Source of the DNA: Malus domestica
Lineage: Eukaryota; Streptophyta; Magnoliopsida; Rosales; Rosaceae
NCBI RefSeq assembly: GCF_042453785.1
Contig: NC_091677.1
Coordinates: 5,179,501-5,243,500, forward strand
DNA: 64,000 nucleotides
Reading direction: 5' to 3'
Shown here: positions 1 to 12,840 of the stretch, piece by piece
How positions within the stretch are numbered: the first letter of the stretch is position 1
Layout of the letters: the number at the start of each line of letters is the position of its first letter
Program-made: the position numbers and the translations under genes
The notes under the pieces: generated by a model
The model's input: only the letters and a program-made list of their open reading frames with translations
Database searches by the model: none
Told to the model about the DNA's origin: nothing

Positions 1-465
1 TCTTCACTAATCTTACAGGCTTGACGGAGTTAAGCTGTCTGGAGGGAATTTTTTTGTATCAATCTATATCTATATGTTTAGACTCAGGCCAAAAGACACA
101 TACACTTCCCTTCATGATGAAAGTTTCATCTTTTTCAGGATGGGCATCTTCTTATCTTTCATCAGGTTATCTTGTGGGATAGTGGAATAGTGGAGCATCT
201 TTTTTTCGGCTTTTCCTTTTCTGCTTTCTGATTTTCTTTTTGTTTTATTGGCCCTGATGAATATGGTAGACAATGAATGATAATAGATTTAATAATAAGA
301 AAATAATCTTATCTCCGCTTTTGCTTTCTTCTTTTCACTCTCTGCCCTTTCTCTTTTTCTACTGCCTGAACACCAGTTGGTGTATTCCAGCTCCACCATG
401 AGATCTGAGTTGTGCCATCCCATCTCCAAATGTCCATTCCTCACTGCTGCCGCTGTTGCATAGCC
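1..465. other. Unassigned intergenic DNA
   Basis: No reading frame here resembles a protein I know, and no RNA gene or clear repeat is visible. The right part (about 360-465) is the weak downstream continuation, on the minus strand, of the ankyrin-like fragment described next. Confidence 0.5.
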
Positions 466-999
466 TCAGAATAGGTTTTGATTCACATTTGCTCCATAAC
501 TCAAGAGCTTCCTAATGAGCGCCAAATTCCCAGAGTGAGCGGCGAGGAACAAGGTAGTGATCTGAGTCCTGAACTCCTCGTACTCAACGCGACCCTCGTG
601 CGCCAACTCGCCCTGCGCCACAATCTCCCTCTTCTTTGACTTCAAGCAGACCGTTCTGACAAAGTTCATGTCCATGAAAGGATCGCCCAGACAAAATAAA
701 GTGGGGAAGAAGGTTGGGGTTGATCTGAACCGTTCGATTTGTATCCTCACACCACAAAACACTTTTTATCAGATCTCTTTATAGAAATTCCAGAACTCCT
801 TCTCAGACCCGCACTCCGTCAGCCTCCCTGCCAGGCTCTTCATCGCGTCATCGGCGTCGACCTCTGGCCTCATCTTGATTGTCGCTGTCTCGGTCAGCAT
901 ATGGGGAAGAGCCATAGCTCGTGAAGATTTAGAGAGAGAGAGAGAGTCCCAGAGAGTTTTAGAGAGAGAACCCAAAGAGAGTACGTTGCAGTTCCCCAA
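370..999 (-). pseudogene. Decayed ankyrin-repeat gene fragment (SKIP35-like)
   Basis: Read on the minus strand, 762-466 encodes a recognisable ankyrin segment (TLFLAAHSGNLALIRKLL then SYGANVNQNLF). A stop codon follows, but the same frame continues directly with GYATAAAVRNGHLE, which is what the next ankyrin helix should look like. The match is to the plant ankyrin protein SKIP35 as I remember it, an F-box/SKP1-interacting protein. The upstream block 999-769 (including MRPEVDADDAMKSLAGRLTE) is in a separate open stretch and may belong to the same relic. No complete gene can be assembled: there is an in-frame stop, no plausible start, and nothing recognisable after about 370. The ankyrin nature is clear; the SKIP35 assignment is tentative. 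Confidence 0.5.
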
Positions 1000-1182
1000 T
1001 CAATTCGTTTGTCTGTGAAGTTGATGTAGAACGAAATCAAGGACTAGCAAGAACCCGATGAGAGTGAAGTCGAGGAGCAGGCTGCAGCAGATGGCGCGCT
1101 CGAAAGGTGTCTGGATCATCATGATGTAGTACATGAAGAAAAGAAACTGGAGTCTGCCCTTCACGAAGTTCAGGCTGAACAT

Positions 1183-2390
1183 GCTAGTGAGAGTTTAAAA
1201 GCTCCATGGATGATCTCCCCAGAAAGCGTCAGCTGAGAGAGAACCCTTATGATCGATAGGTTTCTCATTGTAAAGCTTTTTTCAGTGTTTGAGATTTGGA
1301 TTTTTTTTTTTTTCTGGGTTTTTGTGATTTTGCAGATTCACGGTGGAGGTGAAAAAAATGAAAAAGAACCGACATAGTTTTTTGTGTCAATTCCCACAGA
1401 CGGCGTCAAATATTGATGCACAAAACCGGAGGTCTTGGAACAACGTAAACCCGACCGTGAATCTGCAAGAAAGTAAATAACACAAGATGTATCGTGGTTT
1501 ACCCCAAGGTTTGGGCTTCGTCTACACTGATTATTGTATTTATCTGAGAGGTGAGGGAGAGAACCTCTGAATATGAGAAGGGATGTGAAAGGGGTGAGAA
1601 GGCTTAAGCAATGGCCTCCCCTAATTGTGAGGGTGAGAAGGTGAGAAGTTCTTTTATAAAATAAGGGCTCCTCACTTATTACATATTTGCCTATTCCTTC
1701 ATTACATAATTACATTTAAGTCTCCCGAATATTTGTACGAGATCTAAATACGGAGGTCCTAAATATGGTATAAACACACCTTGCACTCGAGTTATTGAGT
1801 TCGACCTTCTGTTTTCATTATCATATGAAAAATATAATAAAGAGATTAGCAATTTGCTCCTCATCAAAGTGTCGGCACTCTATGCCATTCTTCCTACAAT
1901 TAGTATCTTAGTATTATATCATATTTATCTTGACAAACACCACTCACCAAATTCAAAATTTTTATTATTTTTTGGGGTTAGTAGTAAGGAGCTTTTGGTT
2001 GAGAATTCCTCACTTACTCATTTGAGAATTCCGTGCATACTCATATTTATCTCTTGTCACTTAATTGCAGTGATTTTCAAACTTTTGTTTGTTTTCCAGT
2101 TTAGTAGTAAGAAATTTTTTGTTGAGAATATTTACTTTTGCCGTTGAGTTTTTAAGTTTAAGTTCCCTCTTCTATAAAATAAAGAAATTGGTTATTTTGA
2201 GAGATAAAAATTTCAAATTCAATGATTAAAATGCATAATTTTTCCTTGATAAGATGTATTACATTGCGTTAAGTGGTATAGAAAATGAATAGCTAATATT
2301 AAAAACAAAATAAATAAATAATTGTGGAAATTAACTTTAACGCTAAAACACCAATAACGCAGTCCAAAACAAAAACAAAAAGTGTGTATT
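1183..2390. repeat. Intergenic, LTR-like repeat remnant
   Basis: The stretch has no convincing coding sequence. The part from about 1385 to 1960 contains phrases I associate with long-terminal-repeat remnants common in Rosaceae intergenic DNA, but I could not define paired ends, target-site duplications or a primer-binding site. The remainder is AT-rich with nothing recognisable. Confidence 0.3.
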
Positions 2391-2397
2391 TAAAAGG

Positions 2398-2556
2398 ATG
2401 ATGCTATTCACATACATTTGTTTTTTCTAAACACTTCTCTCAATTTTCAACTATCGAATCAAATAACTTGAAAATATAAAAAAACGAATTAAATAAATTA
2501 AAAAATAGCAAAAGTTAACAGAAAATGTATGAAAAGTAAGAAATAGCGTTGAAAGT
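2398..2556. repeat. Small MITE-like inverted-repeat element
   Basis: The left end (gatgctattcacataca) and the right end (tgtatgaaaagtaagaaatagc) are imperfect inverted repeats around an AT-rich core. The same end motif flanks the repeat at 15235-15368. No target-site duplication could be fixed. Confidence 0.4.
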
Positions 2557-3028
2557 CAAAATCACACATCACCATATGTCGTGTGAAGCATTAAATTGAA
2601 TAATTAAATTAAAAAGGTTAAAAAATTGGGAGGGCCACCAAACGCCTTGTCGTAAATTTTAATTTGAATCAAACAACATTTACACTACTCGTTTCGGTTG
2701 TTTAAATACATCAAATTGCCGTTGAACCGATAGCTCTTCGCCGGCGACGTCTCAGATCTACTTCTCCCTCTCCAACATTTTCCCCCAAATTCCAAACCCT
2801 AATTCTCAAAAACCATCGCGGAGACCTCCATTGCCCTCAAGCCGCTCCGTTTCGCACTCTCCCGACGCTCATAGCGGTGTCAGTGTGAGGCGTTTGAAGT
2901 GATTTAGCTCCAATTTCAGTTCACCACTGCACGAATTAGGGTTTTGAATGTTCGCTGCAGATGGTGATTTAGTTCTCGAAACGTTTGTTCTTTGTGGAGA
3001 CGTGAGAGTCTAGGTTTTGTACGGAAGG
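2557..3028 (+). promoter_or_regulatory. Promoter and 5' leader region of AUG5
   Basis: This is the AT-rich region immediately upstream of the AUG5 start codon at 3029. A weak TATA-like tttaaata lies at about 2701-2708, followed by a mixed-composition leader with pyrimidine-rich runs around 2760-2800. No upstream reading frame is convincing. The exact transcription start cannot be read from sequence. Confidence 0.3.
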
Positions 3029-6000
3029 ATGCAGGGATCGGCGCAGAGCTCTGCGGCTCAGCCGGAGGCGATATTGCAATGGCTTCAGAAGGAAATGGGG
3101 TACCGGCCTTTGGGTCCGTACAATGCTGCTTCTAGCAAATCGCAGTTGCCCTCAATCGACTCGCTGAGGAAGATTTGCCGTGGGAATATGATACCCATTT
3201 GGAATTTCTTGATTACCCGCGTGAAGTCTGAGAATACGGTGAAGAATATTCGGAGGAATATAACGGTTCATGGTGGTGGCGGCGGTGGAGGGGACGGTGG
3301 CGCATTGGCAAAGGCGGGGAAGGAGGAGGGCAGGAGGAGTAAAGGGGGTAGGAGAAAGGAGAAACTTGGGGAGGCTGCGAGTGCGGCAGAGACCAGGGAG
3401 GCCGCGCTGCAAGAGAGGGACTTGGCGGTAAAGGAGGTGGAGAAATTGAGGAACATTGTGAAGAGACAGAGGAAGGATTTGAAGGCCAGAATGTTGGAGG
3501 TTTCGAGGGCTGAGGCTGAACGGAAGAGGATGCTTGATGAACGCTCTAAAAAAAGGTTTGAGCTTTTTTTAAAGATTTGCATACTCCAGTACATGATTTG
3601 GTTGGGTTGAAAACTTGTTTTGTAACGTTAAATTTATCATGGTATTTCATTATCATCATATTTAAGAATGAAATGAGCTATGTAGATTATTTAGAGAGGA
3701 AACACGATGCTATTCCTCTTTGCAAGGTTTATTTGAGAATAGTCTTATTATTTGAAAATTTGTGTTTAGTTCATTGATCCACACAACAAAAAATAACCCC
3801 TTTTTTGGAAGGCTGTGTAAATTCAAATGATATTCACAGCCACAGGATAGTATTTCAAGTTATTCAATGCAGATTGCGGGCTATGTTGATATATCCTTGA
3901 TCTTGATGCAGGCATAAGCAAGTAATGTTGGAGGCTTACTATCAACAGTGTGATGAAGCGGAAAAGATATTTGCGGAGTATCATAAACGTCTTCGTTATT
4001 ATGTTAATCAAGCAAGGGATGCTCAAAGGTCAGGTGTTGATTCATCTTTTGAATTGGTCAACAGCTTTGGTCCAAACAGTGAAAAGGAAGCTGTTTATTC
4101 AACTCTTAAGGGCAGTAAAGCAGCAGATGATGTGCTTCTTATCGAAACCACTCGGGAAAGAAACATCCGAAAGGCCTGTGAATCTCTTGCAGCACATATG
4201 ATTGAAAAAATTCGCAGTTCTTTTCCCGCATATGAAGGAAGTGGTATTCATTTGAATCCTCAGTTAGAAGCAGCCAAGTTAGGTTTTGATTTTGATGGGG
4301 AATTACCTGATGAGGTTAGAGCTGCAATAGTGAATGGGTTGAAGAATCCTCCTCAATTGCTTCAGGCAATTACTTCATACACGTCACGGTTGAAATCTCT
4401 CATTTCCAGAGAGATAGAGAAAATTGATGTTAGAGCTGATGCAGAAACTTTAAGGTAAACACTTCCTTGTCAGTCCTGTTGGAAATGAGGAGTTTATTTA
4501 CTTTTCTCTTTGCCTTAGCTTCTACAGACAAGGCTGTTCAACTACAATATACCTTCTTTGTATTTTTTTAATAGTCACTGAGCCAAAGATTGGTGATAAT
4601 ATGGTCTCCCCATCCTCCCCCCTCTTTTTGTTAATACTTGCAGTGATAGGTCCATTATTTGTCATATTTTTATGACATTTATCCTTAGTCTTTGCAAGGA
4701 TATTCAATTAAAAGAAGTTTTCTTTAATCTATTCTTTCAAATCAATCAACTTTTGTTCTTAAATTAAGTGTGGTGTAATTAACTGGTAAATTGGTTTTAA
4801 AGTAGTCCTTGTGGATACAGTCGCATGCTTGCATATCTATACTATTATTGATTTGCGTGCTTGTGAGTAACTTAATTTGGGTCTTTTGAATCTCTATTTT
4901 TAGGTGTTTAAAAGTCTACAACATCCAGCTGCTTGATTTAAATAATAATTGTGTACCTTTTTCAAATTTGATCATTTCTGTGTCTGAATTCTCATTTCTT
5001 CTCCATATTCTTGGCTAATGTCTCATAAATTCCTTAATCAGGTACAAGTATGAGAACAACCGAGTTATCGATGTTTCTTCTCCTGATGTGAGTTCACCAT
5101 TACACTATCAACTTTATGGTAATGGAAAGATAGGAGTTGATGCACCTTCTAGAGGAACTCAACTTCTTGAAAGACAGGTTATATTCTTTTACTAGATGGT
5201 AGCCTTTACATTAATATTTAATTATATTTTCTTCTTTTCACTTGTATCATCCATCTTAACATTCTTATTTCCACAACATGGATACATTGCTCCTACTCTT
5301 GCTTTAAATGCTTTCCCCCTACAAAGAATAGTTGGCCTAATCCCTAATTTCATAAACAACCATATTGTTTAAACGAAAGAATTGTTTGGTTCTATTTTAC
5401 CCTTACATTTCTGCTTTTGTTTTGTTTTCTGAATTGTGCATTGTTTCAAGAGTTTAACTTGATATTTGGAATATATTGTTCACAGAAAGCACATGTTCAA
5501 CAATTTTTGGCTACTGAAGATGCACTGAACAAAGCTGCAGAAGCTAGGGATCTGTGTCAAAAACTTATAAAACGCTTGCATGGTGATAGTGATGTAATTT
5601 CTTCAGGAACATCACAAAATGTGGGCAGTCTTAGGCAACTTGAGGTAAATCTTCCTTGCATATTAAATGTATTAATTACCGATAGTTTGTGTGGAAATAG
5701 CACCATGGGTGACAGGTTTGAATAGCTTCAGTCTTTTGATCCTTTTGATAGTTGTATACTCTATACCAGCTTACTTTTAGTCTGCACTTTGTTATCATCT
5801 GTTGTTTTTACAGTCTTCCCTTTTCTTTGTGTAGCTGGAGGTTTGGACCAAAGAAAGAGAAGTTGCTGGCTTGAGGGCTAGCTTGAATACGCTGATGTCT
5901 GAAATACAACGCTTAAATAAATTATGTGCGGAAAGGAAAGAAGCTGAAGATTCTTTGAAAAAGAAGTGGAAGAAGATTGAAGAATTTGACTCCCGCAGAT

Positions 6001-9000
6001 CAGAACTTGAAATCATATATACTTCATTACTAAAAGTTAACATGGTAAGTATCTCAGCTTTGTTAGTGCCAATTTGCTAGCCACTTCATATATCACCAAT
6101 TGCATAGTTTTCATATGTTATTCGTATCATATGGTAGAATATTTCAATCGAGGCAGCTAGGATAATACTTCTCTATCTCTTTTTGTTCTCAGTCAGGAAT
6201 ATATTCTAATGTTATTTTTGTCAACTTGGTACTTGGTAGGATGCCGCTGCGTTCTGGAATCAGCAGCCATTATCCGCGCGGGAGTATGCATCAAGCACTA
6301 TTATTCCAGCATGCACAATAGTTATGGATCTTTCAAATAGTGCAAAAGATCTTATTGAAAGAGAAGTTTCTGCTTTTGACCAAAGTCCTGATAATAGCCT
6401 CTACATGCTTCCAGCAACTCCACAGGTTTGTTGTGTAAATTTGTGGTTTTATCATTATTAAAGAATTGTTATACTTCTAATTATAACTCTTTATTTTTAA
6501 ATTGGCGAATGATTGTTTTATTGCTGAATCTGTCTGTTACTTATAGAAATGGTAAAAATCAATAAATCTGTTTCATATGACCATTATCAGAATTATTAGG
6601 GACTAATCATAATCGGTCTGTAATCTCTGTATGATTTCAAATTTTATGACTTCTATAGTTTGTGTAATATTATGATTATCTTGAAATTTTTCTATTGTTG
6701 TTTGGCTAGTAAATACAAATCTATCTTTTGTTGTCCACCTTCTATAATCTGTGTATGTAACGATGTAACCACTAATTACTTTTGTATCAGGCACTATTGG
6801 AGTCCATGGGTACAAATGGGTCTACTGGACCTGAAGCTGTTGCTGCTGCAGAAAAAAATGCTGCTATATTAACTGCAAAAGCAGGTGCTAGGGATCCATC
6901 AGCAATACCATCCATATGTCGCATATCTGCTGCCCTTCAATATCCTGGTGGTGAGTCTTCATTCGTCTGCTACGACAGTATAGGAATGCCTAAGATTAGA
7001 GGCCACTGCATTCGTTTTAGGCTTGGTTTTGGAAGAAATACTTCCTCTCCATTTATCCAAGGCTTGGCAGCAGAAGGTCTCTTTTGCCTTCTTTTTTGAG
7101 TTGAGTTGAGTGTGTTTTGGTTCGGTTCGGTTTTAGTGCTCTAGAAACCGAATTAAACCGAACCGAACCGAATTAATTAAATTAATTTTTTTATTTAATT
7201 ATTTGTTTTGGGTATTATTTTCTAAACCCAATTTGTAAGTTAAAATGTGCTAAACCCAATGTGTTGCCAAACTTTAAGCTCAAAATATTTAAAAAATGCC
7301 TATAAAAACTCTAAACCCTAACCTATTATTTATCCCCCATATAAGGTTCCGGAACCAAACCTCCTCCAGAAGTACCTACATCCATCTCCATAGCACTGCC
7401 TACTTTTGCCCTAGCTTTCTTTTCCAAATCTACTCTCATATAACATGTAACAGAATCCATAAACATTTATTTCGGGTAGATTACTTGGGTAATTTGTGAT
7501 GGAAAAGAATCTAACACACACTAAATAAATCCACCCACGCATTATTTTTACTAATCAAGTTGTCAACATGCAATTACAAGCAAACAACCTTGATCTTTGA
7601 ACAACATCATACAATTTAACTTTTCGAAGTCATTTGTACGATTTTTGTGTTGTGAGGTTGTTAGTTTGGACTTTGGAAGACTTGATTGATGATTTTAGTT
7701 CAATTTTAAATGTTTATTTTCATTGTCTTTGATTCTAGTTAGAATGTTTATGTTATGATTGTGTTGGATATGTTAAAATTTAAAATTTCAATGTTTTTCA
7801 TTTTTTGAAAAAAAAAAAAAAAAAAAAACCGAAACCGAACCGGAAAAAACCGAACCGAAAAAAAAATGAACCGAACCGAACCGAAATTTCGGTTTGGTTT
7901 CGGTTTTGGCAAAAAACCGAACCGATTTAAACCGAACTCACCCCTACTTTCAATAAATTGGTAAAACTCACTGGACGGTTAGATTTTGTGCTGGCGAGTA
8001 TGGAGGTGCTGTTACATGACAGCCTGCAAGGATCTTGTTTTGAATAATCTTAAGCCCCAGTAGGCAGGACACTATGAATAAGAAATAATCTTCAGTTGCT
8101 ATTCTTTCCTGAACCTAGGTACGAAGGAGTTTTGTTTGGAACATGAAAATAGAACTCTGATTAAATGGTGCTCTGTTGATTCCGTGCTCTCTCAATATCT
8201 ACACATGTCACTTGTACCTATAGTAAAATAAATATAATCATTTTGGCTTGTGAATTTGCTCCTTAAGCTTAAGGATGCCTAGCCTGAGTTTCACAAATGC
8301 TACCATATGCATGTTCTCGTGTGGTATTTTGTTTTATCTTATTGTTTGTGTGTCTGCTTGATAGGTGCTTTCAGTTCTTTTTATTTTTTAATCTTGTATA
8401 AATACAAACTTACGTTTACCGGGTAAACAGGTTTGGAGGGTTCAGATGCTGCCTTAGCATCAATCCTAGAGTCCCTGGAATTCTGTTTGAAACTTCGTGG
8501 TTCCGAGGCTAGTGTGTTGGAGGACTTGGCAAAGGCAATCAATTTGGTTCATACAAGACAGGATCTTGTTGAAAGTGGTCATGTGTTGTTGAACCATGCC
8601 TATAGAGCTCAACAAGAATATGAAAGGTAAAACTTCATGTTGCCTTGTTTTTACAGGAATCTAGGTTATGTAATCTTCCAAATCCCAAAGTTTCAGTAAG
8701 CAGACCTCGGTCAAATAATATAGACTTGAATTCCATTTTGAGGATTGTGAAATGAGGAAAAATACCAGAAACTGCTTCTTTTGAGATTTACAGGATTCGC
8801 TGCACTAGATGTTATGACTTTTTTTCATCCAGATTCTAAATACATTATAGATTGCTATTTGTTCTAATCTTTTGCCAAAACTCAGGATGTATAATTCTGA
8901 TGCTATGTTAAGTTCGTTCTACATATTAATATGTGATGTTTATTAATATGCATTGTAGATCTCTGACTCAATTTTCAGATTAACATGCACTTAATTCTTG

Positions 9001-9531
9001 TCAACTACTCTGCAGGACAACGAGTTATTGCTTAAATGTGGCTGCTGAGCAAGAGAAAACTGTCATGGAGAAATGGTTGCCCGAACTTAAATCTGCAATT
9101 TTGAGTGCTCAGAAGTGCTTGGAAGATTGCAACTATGTTAGGGGGTTGGTGAGTGACCACCGTAAACTGAATCATCTGCCATTACATTGCCTGTTTACCT
9201 GCATGCATGTGACTGTGCACACATGCTACTGGAATTAATTTATCTTCTTTTACACGAGTCCCAAATTTGGGGTAAATAACGGAAATGGAGCTTAAGTGGA
9301 GTTAGTCTGCATTTGTGTAGTTGTATAGAGAGTATCTTTCTACCATATGAGTATAAGTTTATTTTGCCCTCTTTAATTGTCAACCGCAATATGTTTTTGC
9401 AGCTTGACGAATGGTGGGAGCAACCAGCAGCAACTGTTGTTGACTGGGTCCTAGTCGATGGATTAAATGTTGCTGCTTGGCATAATCATGTGAAGCAGCT
9501 CCTTGCATTTTATGATCAGGAGCACTTGTGA
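3029..9531 (+). CDS. AUG5: AUGMIN subunit 5 (HAUS5-like), ten exons, 792 aa
   Basis: This gene encodes a subunit of the eight-protein augmin complex, which recruits gamma-tubulin to existing microtubules so that new ones branch from spindle, phragmoplast and cortical arrays. Exons: 3029-3555, 3912-4454, 5042-5177, 5486-5644, 5835-6044, 6240-6425, 6791-6950, 8431-8626, 9016-9148, 9403-9531. All introns are GT-AG, and the joined length of 2379 nt is an exact multiple of three. The product closely follows Arabidopsis AUG5 as I recall it: an N-terminal block ([18 protein letters not shown]), a Gly-rich linker near residues 90-100, charged coiled coils (residues about 120-200 and 400-460), and a conserved C terminus (LDEWWEQPA to FYDQEHL). 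The true start is the ATG at 3029; the open frame begins four codons earlier with TTG. No breaks were seen. Confidence 0.95.
7097..7947. mobile_element. Non-autonomous inverted-repeat DNA element in AUG5 intron 7 (hAT-like)
   Basis: The left end carries repeated ggttcgg/aaccgaa motifs (about 7115-7175) and the right end a longer array of aaccgaaccg and its complement (about 7828-7930), closing with gaactcacccctac. The ends are imperfect inverted repeats of each other. Terminal CACCCCTA and arrays of this kind are typical of small hAT-type elements. The interior is AT-rich with no transposase. The left terminus is degenerate and I could not fix an 8-bp target duplication. The element accounts for much of intron 7, the longest intron in the gene. 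Confidence 0.5.
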
Positions 9532-10320
9532 ATATAATTTGAGTACTCAGCAAGCAAGATTTTCTCAGGATCTTCCTGGTCTTCCCAGATCAAATTTGCC
9601 ACTTCAATGACCGTACAAAATACTCACACAACCAACCTGCATCCCTGCCTGAGGCAATACGTGTACGGGGTACAGTTAGCAAGTGGAGTCTTATACTTCG
9701 GATGTCATATCACTTCTACATTTCGATTTGAGAGAAAAGCGGAGGAGGGTAGCCGGCGGGAGGAACAGGTCCTGATCTTAGTCGATTTGAAGTTTGTTAT
9801 ACCGGCAGACCAGAATTTTTTGTCTCTTTTTTTTTTCCTGATTAAGTTTTGTATAGAAAGACAAGGATGTGTTGTATCATAAACTTTATAGCTTGGTTTT
9901 TCTTTTCTTTTTTTTTGGGGAGAGGAGAGTGATTTAAATTGTAGAGGTTAAATTTGCAGTATGAAATTGAATGTATGACTTGGTCCTCTATTGAATGAAG
10001 GGGCAGGCTTCCGCTTGGCATAATATCACTTCAGTCAAATTGTCTTCCTGTTTCAGAAATTGACAACTCCATATGATGAAACATCACATGTAGATGTTAC
10101 ATTATTGTACGGATGAAAATTGCTGCCATACACTGTATGTTGGAATGCCAAATTCAATGCGGTCGTTTTTCAAGCACGAATACAATGATCGTGAAAGGGG
10201 TGAGCGAGCTAGAGAGATGGCTGCATCTCTTTGATGAATGTTGTATCGAGGTTTGGTTTAAAGAAACATATTCTATACTTTCATCTACTTGATTACTACT
10301 CCGATGCACTTAAAGCTACG
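9532..10320 (+). other. AUG5 3' untranslated and downstream region
   Basis: This is sequence after the AUG5 stop codon, with T-rich runs (about 9820-9920) that suit a 3' untranslated region and polyadenylation zone. A 91-codon open frame at 9607-9882 has no protein-like composition and is treated as untranslated. Nothing else is recognisable. Confidence 0.4.
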
Positions 10321-10332
10321 GGTACTGTGTCT

Positions 10333-10474
10333 AATATTTTTCAGGTGATTTGTTATCAGCACTCTGAAATAGCTCGTCATGCACTTCTCGTCATTATTAT
10401 GAATAATATTTTTCAGGTGATTTGTTATCAACACTGAAATAGCCCGTCATGCACTTCTCGTCGTTATTATAAAT
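10333..10474. repeat. 72-bp tandem duplication
   Basis: A unit beginning aatatttttcaggtgatttg at 10333 is repeated at 10405. The two copies differ by a few substitutions and a 2-bp deletion. Confidence 0.8.
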
Positions 10475-12267
10475 AGTCCATGATAATTATAATAAAAAGT
10501 GTTAATAACAGCTCTCGTTTTTTGTTCGTGGTAGGTCGAATCAAGCGGTATAGAATGAGAAAATGCCATGTCAAAGTGTGACATATTGGTGATGGTTCCA
10601 ATAATAATAGACCACCCAGTGCACAGATAAGTAAAACATAATAATCAGTCTTATCTTATATGTTTCAAGTTTGACACCATTTGGAAATTGGAGACAATAA
10701 TATATGAAAAAGTCCTTAAACCTCAGCCCACCTCATTCCCCCACAAGGCTTAAACTCGCCCGTGAGGAGACCACATGACATGTCTTTTGGAACCCGTGAA
10801 TGACGGGGAATGCGACAGAACCATCGTTTTCTGTAACTTCAACATGCATTCTCTTTCGTTACAATTTCGAACACAACACATTCATAGATAAATATTTATA
10901 TTCTATTATATAAAATGAAAACTTCTATTTTCATTCTATGAATATTAAGAATGATTGTGTTATTATATTATTGTTTTTTATATCGACTTGATCAATTTGT
11001 GAATTGACACGAACACGACTGAATTGCCACTGATTTTTCACTGTCTAAAAGAAAAACATTTTTATCACAAGATAGCAGTGGGGACGGAGAGGCTTGTGGT
11101 TGTCATAGATATACCTGGGACCTTCAATAACCGCCTTACATTGTCAAAAATTGTAGGACGGACAAAGAACGAAACGGTGAAAGTTTGGGGGTTTGTTAGC
11201 AGCTCAATGCAAAACTCTGCGAGACAATTTGTCAATTCCAATGCAGGGTCCATTTAACAGTACTATTGTGGAGTTTGTGCCTGAAATTCTTGCATGTCAC
11301 AACGTATATCATTTACGTTTCGAGTGTGACACGTACAACTGTAGTTAGCACGTAATGAGTAATATATTTCAAAACGAGGATATATTTCCGGTGACACCGA
11401 TGTTTTTCACCAAACTTCCAAGCAGTTATTGGAAAATGAGAATCGTGGAAGTAGCCCTAGGTTTCCTCACAAAGCAGGAAACTGAATTAAGGACAAAATA
11501 AACAGACTGTGGGAAGGAAAAGAATGGGTTGATGCAAGAGGAATCTGGGTGCAACACCAACACATGAGTGCACAGAGAAACCCTGATTTCGATGTTATAC
11601 ACATCATCATGTTAGTCGAAGTTTCTGCCTTTTTGCTATTGCTTTATCAATTGCTGGTGACAATTTAAATCAAATTCAAATAATGATGCTAATGATTCAG
11701 TTTTTCTTATCGTTAAAGATGAATCCCAAAAAACAAAATAGTAATACACAGATGTAGTACAAACCAAGAGAAGAAAGAAAAGATGACAAACATGAACTTC
11801 CAAAAAATTGTCATGATAAGATCTTATGCCCTGCTCAAATACCATATTCTGACACCATGGAAAGTTGCCGTTTTTTTTTTTGGTGAGCTACAGTTTTTTT
11901 TTACATGTATTAATGATGTTACGTGAGACAACTGTGAATATATCTCTTTGTATCTACAACTCTTATCAAGTCTAAGGGTTAGAGTTAAGATATTTCTAGT
12001 TACTTATAGATCTTTCGACCACATCATATATATCGGAATGTTTCTAGCCAATACAGTAGATGCTATTCATTTGTGTGTACGTGATAGATACAAAGAGAGA
12101 CATCCTCTACTACACGGATTATATATAATCTCACAAGAATGTCATATATACCGACTTATCTACCTGTTTCTAACCAATATAGTAGGCGCCCATGCATCAT
12201 TTGTTTCTGTGTGAAGATAAAACATGAATGAATACATGCAGCAACCTTCAGTTGTTGTTGTTGTTGA
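10475..12267. other. AT-rich intergenic DNA
   Basis: No gene could be supported. Overlapping short frames on both strands at 11024-11257 do not resemble a family I know. Around 12030-12190 a degenerate phrase (gtttctagccaatacagtag, then gtttctaaccaatatagtag) occurs twice. The interval ends at the left breakpoint of the tandem duplication at 12268. Confidence 0.4.
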
Positions 12268-12756
12268 TAGTGTACAGCTTTTGACTCATGAAATTTGTGG
12301 CCACTCCACTTATCTCGTGAACCAACGGGGACCCAACTATTCTGTTTGGCATTCGTACACCACAAAGAAACAACCTCAATAAATATAAAATAAACAAAAC
12401 ACCAGCAAAACAAAAATTAGGGGCATCTTTTCTATCTACTTCCCCACCATCACAATTATTACCTTTTTTTCTTGTATGGTTCGGGAGCAGGAAACGAAAC
12501 CTAGCTACATTTACTTCTTCTAGTTTGCAGTTGACTGTTTTTCCATGAGTGAAATAATGAAGCTCGATGGAACCGGGGCTATAAAATTCGAAAATAGTCG
12601 TTTCTTTTTTATCTTCCAATCACAGTTAATTTGATGAGTTAATTTTGCGTACGTGTCGTGAATTGTAATAAAGAGCCGAGCATATCCATTTTTATGCCTA
12701 ATAAAGTGTATAATCCTACAGAATATTTATATTAGTTATAAGCTCTCAGCGATTGA

Positions 12757-12764
12757 TATAAAAG
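12757..12764 (+). promoter_or_regulatory. TATA box of Ole e 1 gene, left copy
   Basis: The sequence tataaaag lies 84 bp upstream of the start codon at 12841, a suitable distance. The corresponding site in the right copy (26137-26144) reads tatcaaag. Confidence 0.6.
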
Positions 12765-12840
12765 GCAGCCTATATCAACTTATTTTTAGAGTCGAGAATA
12801 TCAGAACTTCACAGAGGGGGGATAGATAGGCTCTAAAACC

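Noticed and set aside
1000..1182. A hydrophobic 60-codon minus-strand frame that could pass for a membrane peptide.
   Set aside because: There is no recognisable family, and it lies next to a decayed ankyrin relic, so it is more likely degenerate sequence.
9607..9882. A 91-codon open frame after AUG5.
   Set aside because: It lies in the probable 3' untranslated region, has no family resemblance and ends in a T-rich, Phe-rich run.
11024..11257. Overlapping frames on both strands resembling a small gene.
   Set aside because: Neither has recognisable motifs or splice partners, and both strands being open over the same interval suggests chance or an old repeat.
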